A DNA stretch of 64,000 bases, from NCBI GenBank assembly GCA_024734555.1, contig JANPWX010000358.1:971036-1035035 (forward strand), written 5' to 3'. Source of the DNA: Trochalopteron elliotii. Taxonomy: Eukaryota; Chordata; Aves; Passeriformes; Leiothrichidae. A program made the position numbers and the translations under genes. Shown piece by piece: positions 14,601-27,800 of this stretch (its first letter is position 1; each line of letters starts with the position of its first letter). Under the pieces are notes generated by a model. The model was not told the origin of the DNA. It was given only the letters and a program-made list of their open reading frames with translations, and searched no databases.

Positions 14601-15580
14601 CTTAACGATGCAACACAGAAGGGGAAAAAACACTGCAACTGACTTCTCCACTGATTTAGAGCATCTGTGGATTGAAAAGAAACAAAACTTTTTGTATTCT
14701 GTACTTCTCCCCTTCCCCCACCTCCTTTTTAGAGAACTATATTTAACCTGTATCGTTTCATTAAATAAATTCACAGCACATCCCTGCAAACAACTGAGCT
14801 GGCAGAAGATGGGAACTGTCCTGTGGGATGTGTTCAGCCCCTTCCTCTTCTGTTGTGCAGTTGCAACCTGTCCCTTCATAGCCTTATAACTTTATAATGG
14901 TGTTTGAAACCTGAGCGTAAGGTGAGTAAAATGCTGCTGTTCCAGCCTGCTGCTGAGTAGTTGGGGCTTCCCCTGACTCACACAGGAAAACCTCCAAGCT
15001 GTGGAAATCAAAGGCAGAACTTTACAGCAACGTTGAGATGCTACAAATTATTGAAGAGAAAATAAGAGAGAACCAGTTGTGCTTTTGTGTGCTACCCTCT
15101 GACCTCAGGGAAATCTACTGTGACCACAAAGCCAATACACAAGGAGACCTCTAAGAACACATTTTACAGGAACCCTCCAAAGCCAAAACTCCAGGTTTTA
15201 GACAAGAGATGAAAAACAGGGATTTGCTGTTGCAGAGGTAATGTGGAGAGGGAGGACAGGAGAAGAGGGAAAGACCATTGTGCTTTTAACTTCTGATTTG
15301 TCTGGGTTCATCCCCATTAGCTAATTGAGCACAGGGGCACTGCAGCTTCTGCCTTGCCCTAAATGTAACCCAAATATGAAGAGAAATTCAAACTACAGAA
15401 TAAATTAACAACATTCACAATGCTCTTAAACAGCTTTTGCCACATGGCAAAAGTCATTGTCTATGCATTCATTAATGAACCAAACAACATGCTGTTTGAC
15501 AAAAAAACAGTGTTATTTATTGAGGTATGTCTCTATATATCACTGTATAAATAGTATTTTTAATATGTGAGTATAAATGA
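11606..15580 (-). other. CAMK1D: CAMK1D intron 1 segment, non-coding
   Basis: AT-rich intronic DNA with an A-run at about 14269-14281. The patch at about 14290-14460 is rich in short ATTA, TGACAG and TGATTGG motifs and could be a conserved non-coding element, but cannot be tested here. No exons or element bodies were recognised. Confidence 0.65.
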
Positions 15581-15581
15581 A

Positions 15582-15612
15582 TTTATATATATTTTATATA
15601 TATATATATACA
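15582..15612. repeat. (TA)n microsatellite
   Basis: TATATA-rich run within a wider AT-rich stretch (about 15530-15620). The perfect core ends at a CACAAACAC sequence. Confidence 0.8.
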
Positions 15613-18600
15613 CAAACACTGTATCTACTTATGTGTATATAGAGGGCTCTTCCACATTCCTCACAACCACATGGCAATGCAAGACAAAGATGTCACAACA
15701 CCATACAATTTCCAGGGGAAACACTGGCACTGAAGCTGCCAGTCATTTTAGTGGTCACTGAAAATGATGAAAGTGTACTGGTGCAGTACAAGCTGTCCAT
15801 GCAAAAGACCCATGTCCATGAATTTTTCCAGCTCATGAACAAGGAAGGGCACTCAAAAGTCTCTTGAGTCAATTAAGCTGCAGCTGAATCCCATTGCCCT
15901 GCTTTGCCCCAGTCCTCTCCTTTCATCTTTCCCCCAGTGCTTCTCCCCTCACCTGCAGAACCAGCCTGTTCTCAGCTTTAGTGCCTGTTATGTTCCCTTC
16001 CAACAGTGGCAAAAGGGCACATTTGCTTTCTGGGCACAAATGATCTCAGCTGTTACTCAGAAATCGTTGAATCCTTTTCATTGCTTTCCATTAAAATACA
16101 ATATTCATCAGAGACACTCATCCAATGGACTTACCTACAAAGGTCTGCAAGATTTTTTTTTCAGGGTTTCTCTCTTAAGAGCATAAATTTATGTCTATGA
16201 CATAAATTACATGGCTATGGACAGGAAAATTAGCCAGTAAAATTACTCCAGATACACCTTAACAGGCCCCAGAGCAGAAGCCTCCCTGCAGCACCTCTAT
16301 ACCCTGTGTCCATGTGCTTTTGAGGACCATTTTTTCAGCTCATTTCTTGGTACATTCTCCCCTGACATCTAAATATATAGTCTCCTCCTTCCTAAAAGGC
16401 ATAAGTCAAACCTGTGACAGGAGACATTTCCCTTCCTTCTAAATTATTCCTCTTGTGCTCCAGTGCCTGGGTCATTAGGCCAAAAGGGGTCACACTGTTT
16501 TTCTGCTCCATTAATGTTTTTATCTAAGCATCTCCTCATGGTGCTTCAAGCAATTTGGCTAACAAGCTGTGTGTTGTTTGCTCCCCGTCTTCTCTCCCTA
16601 GAAAAGAGGGGTTTGTGCTGTTTCATGGTGCTTTTTTTACATTTGAGAGTGTTTTATTTTGGGAGGGAGAGCTTGTTTGCTTTGCAATATTCAGGTTGCT
16701 ATGTAATTATGCTAGAGAAGGTGTCTCAAAACACCATGGCTTGCACCCAGAGAAGGAGGTGGTGTTTTTGTGATGCTCATCATCAGCCCATGGAAAAGCT
16801 TAACAGTGTCAGATCTTCCCCTCAAAACATGTTGAACAAATTAATTACACCCCTGGGGCAATAAATCCCATTAAAGGACACGTGTGAGGCTGATCCTGAC
16901 CCCAGAGCTTTAGATAGTCCTTAAGATATCTCAGGCTGCAGCTACAAAATGTCCCAAAGTAAAAGACAAAGCCTTTGAATTTGTACAGGTGTTATTCAAG
17001 AAAACAGCTTAGAGAGCACAAATCAAGTTTAATGAGCTCACAGTGTCTTGTGCCACTGACAGCACACACCAAGCACTTTGCTATGCCTGAAATTTCCAAA
17101 ACACCACAGGCTTCATGGCTGGGCACATCGTGCTGAGTTACTTACACTGAGAGGCAGGAGAAGACAAGAGTGAGCAGTGGGAGGGAATCTCCAAGCCAAC
17201 TCAAAATAACAGGGAAGGATTATCCAGGGATGCTCCAGCAATCTCTCTCAACTATGGCTGAATTTGATTAGCAACCTGTGCCTTCCCCAGAGGAGTTTTG
17301 CTTGTGGCTGCAAATCGTCTAAGTGCTGTCCTCTCCCTTCAGCTCTCTTTTCTGTTGTTTGGATTTCCTATGTAATTTGGGGTTTCTTTCCACAGATTTT
17401 CATCCAATAGTTTCCATAATTTTTGCCCTTGCCCATCACAGTGGGGCAGCAGGGTCACCGTTGGTGAGTCTGTATGGAAAACATGCCTGGTTGAAGCTTG
17501 GTCCTTTGAATTATTTAAGCTGGGCTGGGAGGATGGGATCCTGCTGGGAGCAATCCCACATCTCCCCAAGAACTGCCTGGACTGTTCCAGCTCTTTATAG
17601 CTCTGGGCAGACCTGGATTCCTCTGAGCAGCTGAAACAACACAGCAATAAAGCGCCCACGCTGTTACCAACAGCACAGAGACAGTGCTTTGCATCTCCAA
17701 ACCTTAACTAGCAAAAGACATTTATATGTGATGACCCTCAGTAAATCACATACAAATAAATATATTTTGAGGACATTGGTGCTGACAGTGCCCACTACCC
17801 AACAGAAGCAGGAGAGTCCCATGCATAAGGCTGGAGTTAAGATTCAGGCTCAGCTCTGGGTTTACGAGTGACACGCTTGCTTGTCTTTAACAAATCAGAG
17901 TTAGCATTTTTGTCTTATTTATTTAGATTATAAGTTCTCCTGGGTACAAACAGTCTACTCTGGTGTTTGCAGTAGTCCTTGTTCAACAGTGCCTGATCTC
18001 ATCTGAGGCCAGTAAAAGGCACAGTAAAGAAACCCAGGTATTTTAGACCCTTCACGCTTCCCTTGCCAACCTCCAACCTTCACATATGCACCAGCTTCTC
18101 AGCCTTTGCAAATCTCTGCATTTGAGCAGGAGTGGCTGTGCTGGTTTATTTTGTACTGCTGTGACCAGCTGGTGGAGAGGGGCAGCCACATTTCCCAAGT
18201 GCCGTGGGGTGTCAGGCAGGTTTTACACACCCTGCTCACCTCAAAACAGCCAATACAGTTGTCACACAGCAACTCCACAGCAGTGGGGAGTTCAGTCTTC
18301 AGGGAGATACCTGTGATATCCTAGAACCTTCCCTTTGGAGCTCCCAGGAAGGCCTGCAAACCTTCACACCCCACCACTGATGAGCAGGCATTCAATTACT
18401 CTCCTTGATCTAAACTGCTACACCAGCCCTCACCAAAACAAACAGGGAGGTTCAAGGCTCCCAGACCTCAGAAATTCCACTCATCCTGACCTCACTTCAC
18501 TCCCACCAGCCATGGATGAAACTTCGGGGTCTTCTGCACAAACAAACTGCACTCTGGCAACTGAGCATGAGATGGAACTCCCAGCTTTTGGGTGTTCAGG

Positions 18601-21289
18601 CTTGAAAGAACAGATCTTCAAATTCTCAATCTAAATTATTGAGAGCATTAAGAGCAAAAAAATGAGAAGAATCCTGCAGAAAAAAAGTGCAAAGGAAAGG
18701 ATCTAGGGGGGAGACGCCACTAATCTTCACCCTGTTGCTGTTCATGTTCATTTGCATCATTACAAGTACCTCCTTTTTGTTCTTCCTGGAAACTGTGAGA
18801 AGACTGAAACTGGTTTATCTCCAAGTGGGGATATAAGAAAATCAAAACAAAAAATAAAATAAATCCCCAATACAACTAAGCCAGCATGTTTTTTCTCATG
18901 TACTTCTCATTTCACTCTTGAAAAAGGTATTTTAAGAACTAATCTTATGCAGTCCAGTTGTCCAAAACTGCATTTTAACTATGACCCATGATATTGCTCA
19001 GGACAAGATCAAGCAAAATCAGTGAGCTGTTGTTATAGAGGATCCCCAGTGCTGTGCTCAGCTGTTCTACACACAGATCCAAAACTAGATCCAAACAGAG
19101 CTTCCCAGTAGCTGCTACTTAGCACATCCAGTGTGTTAAAAAAAAATAAATTAAAAAAAATAAAGGCTTTTTAACTCAGCCAAAAAATTCTGCTTAAGAA
19201 TATTATTTTGATTTAACCTTATACAATCTGTTTGGTGAGTAATTCTGGCATAAAACTCAATATGCAGCTTTCAACATGGAAACATCAGTGAAAGGGCCTT
19301 CAAAAGTTTATTAACAATCTGTTATTTATAGCTTTCTTTTTCAAAAGTGATTGGCACAACATTCAGAGGAAAATTATAGGAACCGCCAAGTCAGATAATA
19401 AAAAAACATATTGGTTTTTCTGATGGAAAGATTTGATGGAAAGGTTTTAAGGAACACTATGATTGCTAGAAACGAGACATATTCTGATTGCTGCGCCAGC
19501 TATTTGTCATTCAACAACAGCCCAATCACACACATATGTTTGCAAATTATTGTTATTGTTGTTAATTATTATTTACAGAGAAGCACTGAAATGCAAGGTG
19601 GTTTGAATTCCCATGAAAATGACAGATCACTGCCCCGAGGAATTTTTTATCCCTCCTTTCACACGTTACCTGTTTACTAACAGTACCCGCTTAGTTCTAA
19701 CTTGTTTTCCTGCTATCTAAAATGACTAGAAAATTAGGTCCTATTAAGTAATCATGAATATAAACTGTGAGTCACCGGTTAAGTGAATACCATTACAGGC
19801 AATAAATTCAGAATCCTATTATAAATGACTGTTATTGTCAAGCAAACCAAAACAATACCACTTTATTCAATATTAATTGTATCCTTGGATGCTTGAAAGG
19901 ATTAAGTAACCCCAACTAATATTCCACACGTAGTCAGGAGAGCTGTGTGTGAAGGACAACAAAAATAATTGAGGTCAGTAACCAAGGTGGAGAGAAAAAG
20001 AGGCAAAAAGGAAGGAAATCATACACAGAGAGATATTTCAGCTCCTGTGTGAAAGCAGATGGAGGGTGAAGGAAGCAGACAGGCTGCTCCAGATGGCGGG
20101 AGTGGCGGCGAAGAAGGCTCTCACACCCACTGTGTTGTGGCTGTGATGGGAACAAGAGACTTTTGGTTAAAGGATTACTGTAGGGCTCCAAAGAGTTGGG
20201 TTCAGCTCCATCCACCACCTCTCCACCCTCTGGGTTTTGCTTGTTGGGAGCTTTTGGGGTGTCAGCTACCTCCGTGGCTGCCAAAAAACACCGATGCTTT
20301 TATGCATGCTTTGCCCTACACAAAGAGAAGTTGTGGAATAGGTATTTGTTATATTGAAGTCCTGAGGACTGAGATTAAGTGTTGGCAGAAGCAAAGATCA
20401 CATTTTTCTAAGCAAAAAATAGCAGGAGAAAGCCCAAACTGTCTATTCCAACCCAACCCAAATATCTTTCTGTCACCTTGCTGGCCAAGCACCCTCCTTG
20501 GATGCACAGGCATGCAGGTGAGCAGGTATCCTTTGGCAGCAGGGAGCTCAGACAGGACCAAGACATACTTGAAAATCCACAGAAAAAGAGACAAGGCAGG
20601 AAAAAAATGAGGCAAGGCATCAAAACTAGTAGACAAACAGACTAACAAAGGAGGCATGAGCACATATGTGAGCTGACAGTACAGCAACTGTGTGTCTCCA
20701 GAATTATGTATTCACCTGAAAGCTTTTGATTATTGAGTATTTTGAAATCTTAATTTCAGATGATGAAAGAAAATTGCCCTTTAGGCTACACTGTTGCCCC
20801 CAACAAGCACTTTCCAAAATGCACCTGTGAACCAGAGTTGAAGAGCTGTCAAAAATCCCTTCCCACCAATGGCTGCCAATTTTTTTTCCCAATCCTCACC
20901 ATCAGCCTTTAAATCCATCGGCAATCTTACTTTTCTTTCTTTCCCATTTCAATTCCAGCTGAACCTTCAAACCTGTTATTTTCTGTAACTGTCCAAGGAA
21001 GACCAACAATTTACATCAAAAGATACCAACTCATTATTTTTAAGCCTTCAACAACAAACTAGATAGAAACCTAAGCCAGGCAATAGCAAGCAGGATTACT
21101 TGGTTGAAAACCTTAAAGGAGTCCTAACAGTATTTTTCTGCTTTCACTAAATAGAATACACAAACTAAAACATCTGAGTTGTTTCACACCACTAAGTTAA
21201 ACATTAATATTTGGCCCTCAGCTTTCACTCCTCCCACAGATGCAAGAGAGGTGTTACGAGCACCTCTTAGCACGAATTATCCCTGACCC
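15613..21289 (-). other. CAMK1D: CAMK1D intron 1 segment, non-coding
   Basis: Non-coding intron. Notable patches are an AT-rich, motif-dense block at about 19200-19680 and a small GC-rich island at about 20085-20130 with a YY1-like string. The longest open frame (183 codons, plus strand, 20059-20610) has no recognisable domain and runs antisense to the gene. Confidence 0.65.
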
Positions 21290-21460
21290 CACATGGGTTT
21301 GACAGTAAGATTCCCAGAGTTATGGATTTTAAGGTCAGAAACGACCATGAACTATCTCCCTCTGTAAACATGGACAAGAGGCACTTTTCTGCTGCTTGAA
21401 GCCTGAGAGCTTTCAGAGCTCCCAGAAAATCACTCCAGAGGAGATGACATCCACTTGCCT
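21290..21460 (+). repeat. Degraded ancient amniote LINE-like fragment (CR1/L3-like)
   Basis: The string 'attttaaggtcagaaacgac' with its flanks resembles the 3' region of an old interspersed repeat common in reptile and bird genomes ('attttaaggccagaagggac' type), followed by a weak match downstream. Alignment from memory only; the borders and family name are uncertain. Confidence 0.45.
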
Positions 21461-24400
21461 TCATGCCTCCAGTGGTTCATCAGCTTTCTCCTGAAAACCT
21501 GCACTTTAACTTCAGCCCTTTGGGATACTGCATTTTCTCCCCTGAAGACTTTTTTTTAGGTGAAATGTTTCTTTAATAAAAAAAGAAAAAAGAGGGAAAC
21601 ACTGAACTAAGGAAAATATGAAACAATCTAACAGAGCCACTGCTGCCTCACTGAGGTGCCATAAAAGAGAGCCAGCAATTGCTGGCAATATCAGCAGCAA
21701 CTCAAAAATCAGACAAACCTCTCAATCATCACAGGGGGCATCGAGCCAAGGAAAACACAAATACCAACATCTTTCTTTATGTCTTGAGAACTTCCAAAAT
21801 CAGAAGGGAAAAACTGACTAACTTGTTTGATGCCTCAAATTAAATGGCTAAACAGGGCTGATCTATTGTGTGAATCCAACACCAGTGCTTTTGGCACCCA
21901 GCTGATGAAAAGGCAGGACCTTTGACCAGAGGCAACCAGATCTTGAGCCCTCTGGTACCTCCCAGCACCTCGCCTCTAGAGAGGAGCCCCCACCAGGACC
22001 TGTCCTTACCACCAGCACCTTCTCACTGGTGGGAGCCAAGGCTGGCCAGAGGCACAGCCCCCACAAGGGTCTGAGCACCCAAACACAGAGGAGAGCAGGG
22101 GGTGGATCAGCTCATGGAGTGGCAGGGTGAGGCTGCAGGGAGGGAAGGGACGGTGAGGGACGCGCGAGGACAGAGACGCCGCAGACAGCACGTAAGGGCT
22201 GGTGACGACGTGTGTGTTTGTGTGCACGTGGGTGTGTGAGAAAGAAAAGAGATGTGAGAAGGAGGACGAGGAGTGACTTCATTTCACAGCATGAACGAGC
22301 ACGTACTGGTGTGTGGAAGAGCCATGGAGAGTGCCAGGAGCCCATCAAATGGCGTAAGAGGATGGAAGTGACACAGAAGAACCAAAAATTACCACAGAGC
22401 CCCTGAGAAAAACAGAACCACCCATATGTTTTCTCTATACTGTATTTTAGGAAAATACTGGAAACTCATTTGAAGTGTATTTGTCTTCCCACCCAGCTCT
22501 TACTATGTTATGGCTATATCCATGCAACTCCCTCTGTTATCCTTACTAAGCTTTAAGGAATCTACCACATCATTTTTAAGGACAACGTCGGTGTTTTCAC
22601 AATTACTACCTGTAAGCCTTTCTAAATATTAGAACTTCATCATAACTCTGATGTCAATTAGGCCTAATTACAGATATTTTAGAAATGTGGGGTTGATCTA
22701 ATTGGGCACACCAAGAGATGGAACCTTCCTCTGTGACTACTGGATGACATGGTGTTTCCTACTATTTCTCAGATGTCAAAATCTAAGGTTTAAAATGCCT
22801 TAGACATAATATACTTTAAATGTGGAGGAAAAAAGTGATATTTCTGTGATCACTCACCTTATCAAATTCCTGCTATTGTGAAACTTCACATCTCTCAAGG
22901 GCTGGGGCAGAAATCCCCCTCTCCAGGTAGGCCCTCAATTCCCCTCTCAATTTGTCTTCCAGGGGAAACTGATAGAGCTACAGTAGGTGAATTTGTGGAA
23001 ATTCAAAGAGAGAAGAGTCAGATCCTCTTCTTTCATCAAGCACACCTGTCTTGACTTGTAAGTGACTCTAAATTACATTAGTTGACGATCTGGCCTGTTG
23101 CTATGATTTTATTTTATCTTTGATTTATTTTGCTTATTTTTTTCCTAGATACTTTTTCAGGATCTGTAATTTCACTGTGAATGGTTTAGCAGCAAACAGA
23201 TCCAGTTCCAAGAAGGGGCACTTAATGATCCTGTGCAAATGGAGTGTGGTTCACTGTCCCACAGGGACTGGCACAGCCTAAGAATGGATCAGGACCATCA
23301 TGCACATTGTAATATAATAATACAAAAACTATACCAAGAATCATGTATTATAAAATATATTGATTAGTATTACAAAATCTTTTGTTGACACTCTGGTACC
23401 TGAGAGGTTGCAGCCCCCAAAGATGATTGCACATGCTTTAATATCTGCATAAATACAGAACAAGCTAAATACAGGTTTGGGTACATCTGAGCCAACCATT
23501 GCATTGCTGGAACTTCTTCAGGACAACATTATTGTCTAACAGCACAGAGCAGAGCAAACAACACAGACCTCAGCCACCAAAGAAAACAACTCTTTGGGTG
23601 GAAAAGGGCTCCTCTCTTACATCTGGACATGATATCCAATCCAATTTCAGCATCAATGTGGCTGGACATGATTTACAGGGACGTGTAAATAATTTATTCC
23701 AGCTCTGGAAGGGAGAGCTGGGTACTCATTAGAGGTTCCTTGAAGCCCAAATGATGTAATGAATAACTGACTTAGGATCTTCTTAATAATTCCAGCAAAT
23801 TTCAACTCTCCCTTGTTAAAGCTCTGCTGAAGAGCTTTTGTTCAGATGAAAGGCTCTTTTCTGAGAACAAATCAGTAATAAGGTGTACACATAGATTTAA
23901 CATTCATAAATCAATGCACTTGAAATAAAATATGCTTTTAAAGTTTCTTTTTTACTTTCTTCCCTGATTTGGGGGTTTAGTGCTTTTCTTTCTCTAGCCA
24001 GCTTTACCACAGGCAGTTAAGACAGCTGCATGAAAAAGGGCTGTTTTTCTGTTAAAAGTGCTTTTAGCACTTTGGCATCCTGAAACGGAATGGCAGAGAC
24101 ATGCAAAATGCAGCTACTACAATCCAGTACATTTCATGTGACATGCCAAGTTTTTCACTCCATGCTAGAGAAAAATCTATTAGACAGTGAGATCAAGTGT
24201 TGGCTGTCCAACATGGTTCAGCATTACAGTGCAGGAAGGATCAAAGCAGATTTTAACACTGCTCCTGAATAAAGCCAGAAGAAAACATTTTTGTACAAAT
24301 ACTTTAAAGCTATTTATACTTATATAGCTTAATTCCTATTTAAATACTTTCTTATCAATAATTGAGAACGTTTCCCATCATTTGGGCTCCCAGACCCTGT

Positions 24401-25560
24401 GTATCTGTTACTTCAGTCAGCGAACAGCCCTTCACTGCCTTCAGTGGAAATGGAGCAGGCACTTTAATGATTTGCACAGCAATGGCCTACATTTTTTAGA
24501 AGCTTCACGTCCTGGTAAGTCACACCAGACCTGGTAGGAGCTGCAGGTGCTGCACTGGTGGGTGGCCAAGGACACAACCAAAACTCAGATTCAAATCTTC
24601 TAATTATCAGCCTGCCCTTGGAAGCTAAGGAATACACAACCAGAAGGCAACCCACGTGTAGGCTGTTAAACACACATATACCCATAATTAAATACAGCTA
24701 TGTCTGAAAAAGAAAACAGCTCTGTTTTCTTTATATGGGCCCAGGTTCATAATCCAATTATTTTAATTTTCTGAAACTTTCTAGATTGACTGTTAAGTCA
24801 AGTTTAAAAACTTCACAGCTTCCACTCCCATTAGAAAGGACTTACCAAACTGTGATGCTCAGACAATAGTTAATAGTTTGAGACATTAATTTGCCATATA
24901 TAATGAATTTAACTTGCAACAGCCATGCTAATATGCATAACTATTAATTCTGACCAGCTTTACCTTCCTTGGGACCTACACCAGCTCCCATTAACTACAG
25001 TGGGATCCAGACCAAGGCCACAGCATTAATTCTTCCTGAACTTCTTCAGCTGCACAGATTAACCCTCGCAGGTGGCTTCAATGCCACAACCACAGAGATG
25101 ACAGAGAGCTGTACAGTGGGAACCCCAGTGAATTGTCCTGCTGCTCCAGCAAACCTCAGAGCATTAAAACTTTCCTCCCCAGCACCCCTTTGCTCGGGAA
25201 GGGAACTGCACTCTTAAGGTGACATAGCAGGGCACGTTTCTCCCAGCACGAAATTCTCACAGCAAAAACTCAATGAAGGTGACAAGAATACATCACAACA
25301 CTTGGCTTTTACACTGCATTTTGCTTCTTCAGAGACCTGGACAGGCATTAATTTGGTTTACTAAGTGAGTGTTTTCTGAGGGCTGTGCTATCAAGCCCAT
25401 CACGGCGGAGCTGCTGACCCACCTCCATGTTAAACCACCAGCCTGGTTCCTACTCACAGCCTGTTTATAGCAAACCACCGAGCCCACGAACCAGAAATAC
25501 TCTGTTTATAGGGAGCCCTCCCTTGGAAGCAGAAAGAAACTCAAATATTACAGTCAAAAC
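21461..25560 (-). other. CAMK1D: CAMK1D intron 1 segment, non-coding
   Basis: Contains a locally CpG-rich patch at about 22140-22300 (GACGCGCGAGG, ACGCCGCAG) and a perfect 14-bp palindrome at 22656-22669. It also has low-complexity T and A runs. No exons, RNA genes or clear transposons were seen. Confidence 0.65.
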
Positions 25561-26775
<1,215 letters not shown>

Positions 26776-26800
26776 CTATTTCCTCCCAACTTTCTCTTTC

Positions 26801-26856
26801 CCCCCCTCCCTTCCCTCCCCTCCTCTCCCCTCCTCTCCCCTCCTCTCCCCTCCTCC
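26801..26856 (-). repeat. 10-bp tandem repeat (TCCTCTCCCC on plus), G-quadruplex-capable on the CAMK1D sense strand
   Basis: The plus strand carries repeated TCCTCTCCCC units at 26821-26850 after several C-runs at 26801-26820. On the minus strand this gives GGGG runs separated by the 6-nt loop AGAGGA, which satisfies the usual four-G-run, 1-7-nt-loop quadruplex pattern. It lies about 260-320 bp upstream of the CAMK1D ATG, in putative promoter or 5' UTR. Folding is inferred from the pattern only. Confidence 0.8.
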
Positions 26857-26991
26857 GCGTCCCCCCCGCGGAGCCGCTGGCGGGGCTGCCCCGTCTCTCG
26901 GTGCTCCCGCGTCCCGCGCAGCAGCTGCGCGCACCGGCGTCCTGGGGTCACTTTGCTCCCTGACTGACCCACCCCGCCGAAAAGTCCCTCT

Positions 26992-27102
26992 TTTTCCTGT
27001 TTGTTTGTTTTTCTTTTCTTTCTTTCTTTCTTCTTTGGTTTTGGGGTTTTGTTTTTTGGTTTTGTTTGGGGGTTTTTTTTGGTTTTGTTTTTTTTTTTTT
27101 TG
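26992..27102. repeat. T/TG-rich low-complexity tract
   Basis: Mostly T with TTTC, TTTG and GGTTTT motifs on the plus strand (A-rich on the minus strand), ending in a T-run at 27088-27101. It sits within the CpG island and breaks its GC-rich composition. It could be an old A-rich retroelement tail or simple-repeat growth; no adjoining element body is recognisable. Confidence 0.8.
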
Positions 27103-27230
27103 GAGGGAGGTCACTGTTTCTGTTCCCCCACCCCCGTGCAGGGCCCCATGGGATGCTCAGCCTGCCGGGCGCGGTGCGGTGCGGAGCGGCCCCGCGGGGC
27201 GCAGCGGCTGTGCGTGGTTGTTATGGCAAT

Positions 27231-27289
27231 GGGAGGAGGAGGAGGAGGAAGAGGAGAAAGCGGAGGAGGAGGAGGAAGAAGGAGGAGGC
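27231..27289. repeat. GGA/GAA polypurine tract
   Basis: Purine-rich triplet tract on the plus strand (GGAGGA and GAAGAA units). The purine strand is opposite to that of the tracts at 26639-26856, so strand composition switches between about 27110 and 27230. Confidence 0.85.
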
Positions 27290-27379
27290 AGCCCCGCCGT
27301 TGCTCTGCTGCCTGGCGCTGCCCCTCCTGACTGAATGAAGATAATTCGCATTGCACCAAAACCACGCACGTCAAACGGG

Positions 27380-27484
27380 AGGGGAGGGAAAGCAGCGAGG
27401 GGAAAAAAATAAAAAGGGAAAGCCAGGAAGGAAAAAAAAAAAAAGGGGGGGAGAGAGAAAAAAAAAGAAAGGAAAATTAAAAAG
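27380..27484. repeat. A/G-rich low-complexity tract
   Basis: Runs of A with GGGG and GAGAGA segments on the plus strand, including an A-run followed by a G-run near 27430-27450. It lies at the outer edge of the putative promoter, before the second GC-rich block of the CpG island (about 27495-27800). Confidence 0.8.
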
Positions 27485-27800
27485 GCACACCATGAGCGGC
27501 CGTGCTGCCTGGACGGACTTTGCGCCGGGATGCGCGGGGCTGGCGTTGCCCACCTGCCTCGCGCACACACACACAGTCCCGGGATGCAAAAACTCATCCC
27601 TCAGCAAGGACCACCCTCACCCAGCACAGTCCTGGAAGCACGGGCACCTCAGAGGGCTCAGGCAGTCCGAGGGTGGCACCGCGGTGGGCACCGCGCAGCC
27701 CCGGCCGCGGGTCCAGCCCTGGCACCGCGCCCACCCCGCCGGCACCGCCGTCCGAGCCCAGCACGGCTCCGGCCTCTCACACTGTCACACACACGCGTGG

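Noticed and set aside
16463..16864. 133-codon plus-strand frame with hydrophobic stretches
   Set aside because: T-rich sequence gives Phe/Leu runs that mimic membrane segments; no homologue recognised.
20059..20610. 183-codon plus-strand open frame in CAMK1D intron 1
   Set aside because: No recognisable domain or homologue, no convincing splice or promoter context, and normal intronic composition after the first 100 bases. Treated as chance.
24968..25020. Possible ancient repeat ('cccattaactacagtgggat')
   Set aside because: Resembles a reptile/bird repeat with 'cccattgacttcagtgggag', but only about 25 bp match by eye; too little to call.
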